Part shown: positions 44,869 to 51,492 of the stretch, piece after piece | Layout of the letters: each line of letters starts with the position of its first letter | Position numbering within the stretch: the first letter of the stretch is position 1 | DNA from: an uncultured Bacilli bacterium | GTDB lineage: Bacteria; Bacillota_I; Bacilli_A; RFN20; CAG-288 | Length of the DNA stretch: 51,492 bases | Reading direction: 5' to 3' | Assembly (NCBI GenBank): GCA_944332485.1 | Contig: CALVKB010000005.1 | Location: 1 to 51,492, forward strand | Program-made: the position numbers and the translations under genes | Notes under the pieces: model-generated | What the model saw: the letters and a program-made list of their open reading frames with translations, nothing else | Databases searched by the model: none | Told to the model about the DNA's origin: nothing

Positions 44869-47800
44869 AGATAATTTAAATAAACAGCAACGTAGTGCAG
44901 TTGAAGCAAAAAATCACAATATTCTTCTTTCAGCAGGAGCAGGAACTGGTAAAACTGAAGTTTTAGGTCAAAGAGTGACATATTTGATGGAAAAAGAAAA
45001 TGCAAATTTAGCGAATTTTTTGATTTTGACTTTCACTAGAGATGCAAGCTTTAATATGAACGCTCGAATTAAAAACTTGATCATTAAAAATAAGTTAGGT
45101 GAGGATATTAGTAAAGGTTTAGCATACGATCCAAATTTATTAACAGCAGTTGATTCGGCAGAGATAAGCACTTTGGATAGTTTTTGTCAAAGATTCGTCC
45201 GTCAATATTCATATTTACTTGATATAAAAGAGGATTTTTCAATTATTAGTGAAAATGAAGTAACTGCTTTTATCACACAGAAAATAAAAGAATCACTAAA
45301 TGAAAAACTTGAAAATCAAGATCCAATATTGATACGTTTTTTTAAAGAATATTGTTTTAAAGATGATCGAGAGTTTGTCAATTTAATTTTGGAAATTATC
45401 AAAGCTGAGAAGAATATCATTTCAAAAGATTACCGTAACAAATATATTGATCAATTAAAAACCGAAAATAAATATTTTGATTTTTTTATCAATGAGTCTA
45501 CAAACAATTTTAAGGAAAGATGCAATTTAATTATTAAAAGAATAGAAGAACTTGAACTATATATTCAAAACAAACGTAATATCATGGAACCAAAAGATGA
45601 AAAGTTTTTTGATTCCTTGATTGATAGTAAAAATAAAATAAAGTCTATTTTGCAATTGAATAGTTTTACTCAAAATGATTTTTCGGATTTAACAAATAAG
45701 AAATTTATAAGTAGAAAACCCAATAATTGCATGGATGACCTTTCAATTTATCAAAAGGCAATCAAAGATTTGAAAGATCTTCTTTTAAATACTGATAAAA
45801 ACATCCTTATTTCTGAAAATTTTGTTGATAAAGATTATTTTAAAAATAACCTTGCTACATTTATTGAATTGGTAAATTTTATTTTTAATTTTGTCGATGA
45901 TTTAAATAATGAAGTTAAAATATTCAAAAATAAGATTAATTCTTACGAATTTTCTGATTTATCATTTTTCACAATTAAAATTCTAGAAGATAATCAAGAT
46001 ATTCAAAATATAGTAAAGAGTAAATACAAATATATTATGGTGGATGAATGTCAAGATAACAATGATATTCAAGAGAAGCTTCTTAATTTAATACAGAATG
46101 ATAATTTATTCTATGTTGGTGATATCAAACAATCAATTTACGCTTTTAGAAATTCAAATGTTCAATTATTTAAAAATCGTTATGAATTGTATCAACAAAA
46201 CAAGGGCATTGTTGATAAAGGTGAATTGATTTCGATGAATCAAAATTATCGTTCGACAAAAGTTGTACTTGATTTAGTCAACCATATCTTCAAACAAATA
46301 ATGACCGAACAATCTTCCGATGTGAATTATATGGATAAATCTCATCAACTTGTTCCAAAACATAGTGGTTATGACATTCATAAAGAGAAACTACCAAATA
46401 AAAATAATATATATTTTTATAAATCGGATTTGAAAAAAGAGGATAGTTTGGTTTATGAGATTGACAAGATCATCAAAGATATCAAAAATAGAGTTGAAAC
46501 AGAGGAAATAATTGATTCTTTTTATAAAGATGAAAAAGGTGATATACAATGCAATGTAAGAAAAGTTCGTTATAAAGATTTTGCAATTATTACAGTTAAT
46601 AAAAAAAATATAAATCTAATTATGAAATATCTCCTTGATGCAGGTATTCCTGTTATTAACAAGGCTAACATTGAAATTTCAGGAAAAGATTTGTTTAGAA
46701 TTTTGTTGAATATTTTTGGCTTGATTTACTATATTGATAAAAAAGATATTAATAATGATGAATATAAACATTGCTTCTATTCTGTTTCAAGAAGTTTGAT
46801 ATTTGAAGATGCTGATGATGAGATTTATAACAATTTAAAACAAAATAATTTGACTAAAACGGATATTTACACAATTATAAATGATGTATTAAATGATGAT
46901 TCACTAATCTCTTTCAGTGATTGTTTCAATGAAGTTTGCTTGAAATTCAATGTTGTTGGAAAACTTTATAAATCATCAGATCCTAACAATAGTTTGATTG
47001 TTTACAATTATTTTTTAAATCAAATTAAAGAGTTGGTTTCGCGAGGTTATTCTCTTCAAACAGCCTATGAATTTTTAAAGAATCTATTTGAAAATACTGA
47101 AACTAAGATCGAAATACCTATTATTACTAATGAAACTGATGCAGTAACAATTATCAACGTTCATAAATCAAAAGGTTTGGAATACAACATAGTTTATTAT
47201 TGTGATTTTTCCTCTAGAATCATAAATAATAATGATAGTTTGAAAATGGTGAGTGGATTTACATCTGAGAATTTTAAAAATATGTATTCCTGTATAAATC
47301 TTCCTATGACATTTAGCGATTATTATAAAAACTATTACAACAGTAAAACCTCACCCATTTATAAAGATAAAACATATTCTCATAATATTATGAGTGATTT
47401 TTGTAAAAGTAAAGTCTTAAAAGAGAAAATTCGCTTGCTTTATGTTGCCTTAACACGTGCTAAATATCAAATAAACATCTTTTTGAAAGTTTCAAAAAAT
47501 GATTATGAGAATATCAGAGATAAAAAATCAAATTTTAAAGACATCATTAATTTTAAAAGTTTTGTCGATTTATTGTCATACATAAATTATGATGGTTTTG
47601 CGGAAGTCAATTTTGATGAATTTACTGAAGAAGATAAAAACAGAATCGATGAAGATATTTTAAATGACAAGAAAAATAAAAACAAAGTAAACAGAACTTC
47701 TAAAAAGATTAAATATAAATTTGAAGATTATGAATTAAAAGCTCGTAAAATTGGAACTAACGCAAGTAAAGGCGGCATAATTCCGGCTTTCGAAAAAATG

Positions 47801-48187
47801 GTTAAATTCGGAACAAAAATTCATAATTTATTCTCTTATATAGATTTTAATAATCCTGATTTTTCAATTATCAAAGATTCAAAAATTAAAAAGAAAATCG
47901 AATCATTCTTCAATTCAAAAATAATGCAAAAATATAAAGGTTCAAAATTTTTCCCAGAATATGAATATTTTGATCCTGAAATTTCTAATTACAATCGTAT
48001 TGATTTGTTGATTGTCAACAAAGATGAAGCAATTATTATAGACTACAAATTGAAAAATATCGATAATGCTGAATATGAAAAACAATTGCAAAAATATAAG
48101 GATAACATCATAAAAATATATCCAGATAGAAAAGTTAGTTGTTATTTGTACTCATTATTTGATGAAGAATTTAAACAAGTTAATTAA
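44858..48187 (+). CDS. addA: AddA helicase-nuclease
   Basis: I start at the ATG at 44858, behind AGAGG and inside the addB 3' end (11-base overlap); in-frame TTG codons upstream are not needed. About 1109 aa. The UvrD-type helicase motifs are Walker A LSAGAGTGKTEVL (about 22-34), ILTFTRDASFNM (motif Ia), YIMVDECQDNNDIQ (about 391-404), YVGDIKQSIYAFR (motif III) and the C-terminal RLLYVALTRAKYQI (motif VI). The RecB-type nuclease closes it: YNRIDLLIVNKDEAIIIDYK (about 1045-1064). It loads recombinase tails at breaks with AddB. It converges with mgtE (8-base overlap of the ends). Confidence 0.92.
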   Translation: MGNRDNLNKQQRSAVEAKNHNILLSAGAGTGKTEVLGQRVTYLMEKENANLANFLILTFTRDASFNMNARIKNLIIKNKLGEDISKGLAYDPNLLTAVDSAEISTLDSFCQRFVRQYSYLLDIKEDFSIISENEVTAFITQKIKESLNEKLENQDPILIRFFKEYCFKDDREFVNLILEIIKAEKNIISKDYRNKYIDQLKTENKYFDFFINESTNNFKERCNLIIKRIEELELYIQNKRNIMEPKDEKFFDSLIDSKNKIKSILQLNSFTQNDFSDLTNKKFISRKPNNCMDDLSIYQKAIKDLKDLLLNTDKNILISENFVDKDYFKNNLATFIELVNFIFNFVDDLNNEVKIFKNKINSYEFSDLSFFTIKILEDNQDIQNIVKSKYKYIMVDECQDNNDIQEKLLNLIQNDNLFYVGDIKQSIYAFRNSNVQLFKNRYELYQQNKGIVDKGELISMNQNYRSTKVVLDLVNHIFKQIMTEQSSDVNYMDKSHQLVPKHSGYDIHKEKLPNKNNIYFYKSDLKKEDSLVYEIDKIIKDIKNRVETEEIIDSFYKDEKGDIQCNVRKVRYKDFAIITVNKKNINLIMKYLLDAGIPVINKANIEISGKDLFRILLNIFGLIYYIDKKDINNDEYKHCFYSVSRSLIFEDADDEIYNNLKQNNLTKTDIYTIINDVLNDDSLISFSDCFNEVCLKFNVVGKLYKSSDPNNSLIVYNYFLNQIKELVSRGYSLQTAYEFLKNLFENTETKIEIPIITNETDAVTIINVHKSKGLEYNIVYYCDFSSRIINNNDSLKMVSGFTSENFKNMYSCINLPMTFSDYYKNYYNSKTSPIYKDKTYSHNIMSDFCKSKVLKEKIRLLYVALTRAKYQINIFLKVSKNDYENIRDKKSNFKDIINFKSFVDLLSYINYDGFAEVNFDEFTEEDKNRIDEDILNDKKNKNKVNRTSKKIKYKFEDYELKARKIGTNASKGGIIPAFEKMVKFGTKIHNLFSYIDFNNPDFSIIKDSKIKKKIESFFNSKIMQKYKGSKFFPEYEYFDPEISNYNRIDLLIVNKDEAIIIDYKLKNIDNAEYEKQLQKYKDNIIKIYPDRKVSCYLYSLFDEEFKQVN

Positions 48188-49748
48188 CTAGCGGTAATAA
48201 TATCGCTTGCGCTAGGCTAAAGTAGATAATCAAAGCAGAACAATCTAAAATTGTTGTGATCAATGGTCCAGCCATAACAGCAGGATCAAGGCGAATTAAT
48301 TTTGCTAACAATGGTAAGATTGCACCGAAGAATCTTGAAAGGACAACAACTATAAATATACATAAACCGACTATCATCGAAAGCACCAATTGTGCTTGAG
48401 TTAAAGTTAAGTGTCCGAAATTTCTATCGGAGATATCAACTATCTTAATCGAAGTTTCAAGCATGACCCATCCGAAAGAGAATAATCCTATTATCAATCC
48501 TATCATCATGCCGGAAAGAACCTCTTTGATGATAACTTTCCACCATTGTTTTGGTTGAATTTCCTTCAATGATAAGGCACGTGTGATAACTGTTGTTGCT
48601 TGGCTTCCTGAATTTCCACCGGTATCCATCAATGTTGGAATAAATACTGAGAGAACAGGTAAGGAAATTAAAACAACATCTTGATATTTATCCAAAATTA
48701 AACTGGTGAAAGTTCCAACAACTAAAAGAATGATCAACCAAGGAAAACATGATAATGTAGTTTTCCAAATTGATGTTTGAAAGTATGGCTTGATTGTTTT
48801 TTGTGCGATACCTGACATTTTATTCATGTCTTCAGTTGTTTCTTCTTCAACGACATCCAAAATATCATCAACGGTGATAATACCAAGCATTCTTTTTTCA
48901 GAATTAGTTACTGGTAAGACAGTTAAATCGTATTTTTTGAACAATTCACTAACCTCCTCTTGGTCGGTTTGAGTGAAAGCAAAAGCGTAATCTGTCTTCA
49001 TAATATCTTCAATTTTTTCATTTGGTTGTGCGAAAATGATATCTTCTAAAGAAACAATTCCAATCAAAATTCTTGAGTTGTCAAGTACGAAAAGTCTAGA
49101 AATTGTTTCGGCTAATTTTCCAACTCTTCTAATTTTGTCAAGTGAGTCTTTAACTGTCATATCACGTTTAAGATGAACATACTCAGTTGTCATAATAGAA
49201 CCGGCAGTTCCATCTTTAAATGCTAAGAATGCATTGATTTTATCGCGGTTTTGTTTTGAGGTTGATTGTAAAACTTTGTCAACTAAATTACTTGGTAATT
49301 CATCAACAAAGTCAACCAAATCGTCAGTAGACATCTGTGAGACAAGTTCTTGAATTTCTTTGTTAGAAAATGCTTCTATAACTTTTCTTTGTTGATCATT
49401 GTCCAAATAGGAAAAAAGTTCTGCGGCTTCATCGGTTCTACTCATTTTGAAAAATAGAACAATTTGAGTATCATCCATGTCTGCTAAATATTCAGCCAAA
49501 AGTGATATTGGAACTTCAGTCATAAGTTGCCTTAGTTCCTTAGCATCTTTTTTATTTATCAAATCTTTGAATGATTGTAATGATAAGTCTTGTTGAATAT
49601 ATGGGTATTCGGAATCCTCCTGTTTATCCATTTCTTCGTTTATTTTGTCAGACAATGAGGAGGTTTCTAGCAAATTCTCGTTGTAATTTTCTTCTTCGTG
49701 AAGCTTAAGGTTTTCATCAACGTTGTTGTTTTTGTTTTTTTCTTCCAT
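48180..49748 (-). CDS. mgtE: Magnesium transporter MgtE
   Basis: The 522-aa protein has the MgtE plan. An acidic N-terminal extension (about 1-60, mostly Glu/Asp/Asn) comes first. The MgtE N domain follows (about 65-185: AEYLADMDDTQIVLFFKM and MSTDDLVDFVDEL), then two CBS domains (about 195-320) that sense Mg2+. Five membrane helices end it (about 330-520), with TGGNSGSQATTVITRAL (about 380-396), the pore signature. It imports Mg2+. The ribosome site is TAGGAGG. No M-box is visible in the upstream 230 bases, so control may be by the protein's own gating. It is divergent from eno. Confidence 0.96.
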   Translation of the reverse strand: MEEKNKNNNVDENLKLHEEENYNENLLETSSLSDKINEEMDKQEDSEYPYIQQDLSLQSFKDLINKKDAKELRQLMTEVPISLLAEYLADMDDTQIVLFFKMSRTDEAAELFSYLDNDQQRKVIEAFSNKEIQELVSQMSTDDLVDFVDELPSNLVDKVLQSTSKQNRDKINAFLAFKDGTAGSIMTTEYVHLKRDMTVKDSLDKIRRVGKLAETISRLFVLDNSRILIGIVSLEDIIFAQPNEKIEDIMKTDYAFAFTQTDQEEVSELFKKYDLTVLPVTNSEKRMLGIITVDDILDVVEEETTEDMNKMSGIAQKTIKPYFQTSIWKTTLSCFPWLIILLVVGTFTSLILDKYQDVVLISLPVLSVFIPTLMDTGGNSGSQATTVITRALSLKEIQPKQWWKVIIKEVLSGMMIGLIIGLFSFGWVMLETSIKIVDISDRNFGHLTLTQAQLVLSMIVGLCIFIVVVLSRFFGAILPLLAKLIRLDPAVMAGPLITTILDCSALIIYFSLAQAILLPLVN

Positions 49749-49966
49749 ATAAAACCTCCTAAATTCACAAATTATTATATTTTTTTGAAAGTTAAATTCA
49801 TCTGTTTTTTATAACAACATCTGAAAAAAATTTTCATTTAAAACTTGAAAAATGAAAAAAAAATGAAAGAAAATATTGTTATTAAAATTTAGCTTTATAA
49901 ATTAATAAAAAAATTTATGAGTTTAATTATAAGTGATAAAATAAAGATGTTATTAAAAGCAATTAA

Positions 49967-51274
<1,308 letters not shown>

Positions 51275-51311
51275 TTAACCAAATAGTTATACATAATTAT
51301 ATTTATTAAAT

Positions 51312-51339
51312 AAGGTCACCAAAAGGTGATCTTTTTTTT
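51312..51339 (+). terminator. Terminator behind enolase
   Basis: AAGGTCACC and GGTGATCTT pair around AAAA with one wobble, followed by a run of eight T. Confidence 0.9.
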
Positions 51340-51442
51340 ATAGATGATTTATCAAATTAAATGCAACACATAAGAAAAGACCCATATTAGATTCTATGTT
51401 AATATGTAAGTGACCAAACAAACATTTAACGGAGGAATCTAT

Positions 51443-51492
51443 ATGAGTCATATACATCTTACCATAGAAGAGCGTTGTTGTATCTATAATTT
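51443..51492 (+). mobile_element. 5' end of an IS30-type transposase gene
   Basis: An ATG behind CGGAGGAAT opens MSHIHLTIEERCCIYNF, which continues off the window. The start MSxxHLTIEER is the usual N-terminus of IS30-family transposases (helix-turn-helix region). Only 16-17 codons are visible, so completeness is unknown. The IS left end should lie between the enolase terminator and 51443. I could not fix the terminal inverted repeat. Confidence 0.75.

Overview
The window is a low-GC bacterial chromosome segment from a Firmicutes/Mollicutes-type lineage. Supporting traits are the very AT-rich codons, RNase HIII, MutS2, an AddAB-type nuclease, RNase J, DegV and fluoride-riboswitch logic. TGA acts only as a stop and Trp is TGG, so this is not a Mycoplasma-code organism. 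An uncultured Bacilli relative (RF39, Izemoplasmatales, Acholeplasmatales or Erysipelotrichales type) fits best. The exact taxon is inference.

Region 1 (1-4950) is an accessory island made of small integrated elements. It has a tyrosine integrase, a Xre-type repressor with three evenly phased operators, and tRNA-Ser-like 3'-end cores at 1319-1339 and 4889-4908. The first core has direct-repeat pairs on both sides, as in an attP, which suggests a junction between tandem elements. Between the cores, a module of three genes occurs twice on the minus strand: PemK-like protein, 64-aa membrane protein and membrane P-loop ATPase. One ATPase copy is cut off at the integrase and a C-terminal scrap of another lies beside the outer core. 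The look is that of a small filamentous-phage or plectrovirus-like element, but the family assignment is tentative.

Region 2 (5000-18050) starts the ordinary chromosome: a YgjP-type metalloprotease, a SpoU/TrmH methylase, and a TetR regulator divergent from a two-gene ABC exporter. A fluoride riboswitch in front of a cation/proton antiporter follows, then ileS-lspA-rluD, then a convergent pair made of a membrane glycosyltransferase and a PlsC acyltransferase.

Region 3 (18150-34000) holds rnhC, the mutS2-uvrC-ppiase-fmt-ECF-S run, holA facing rpsT, a permuted GH3 glucosidase with a short upstream ORF, deoC, an xth-degV-RNase J operon (the RNase J lacks two metal-ligand histidines) and tRNA-Phe/tRNA-Asp.

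Region 4 (34200-51492) is a long plus-strand run: an unrecognised 380-aa protein, a nuclease-helicase fusion of DinG type, lepA, a small membrane protein, hemW, sdaA, addB and addA. It is followed by mgtE (minus) and eno (plus), and the first 50 bases of an IS30-type transposase at the right edge.

DNA repair and recombination genes are frequent (mutS2, uvrC, xth, dinG-like, addAB). Several genes have an extended -10 box ending six or seven bases before the start codon and no Shine-Dalgarno, pointing to leaderless transcripts. No gap without a gene is longer than 300 bases.
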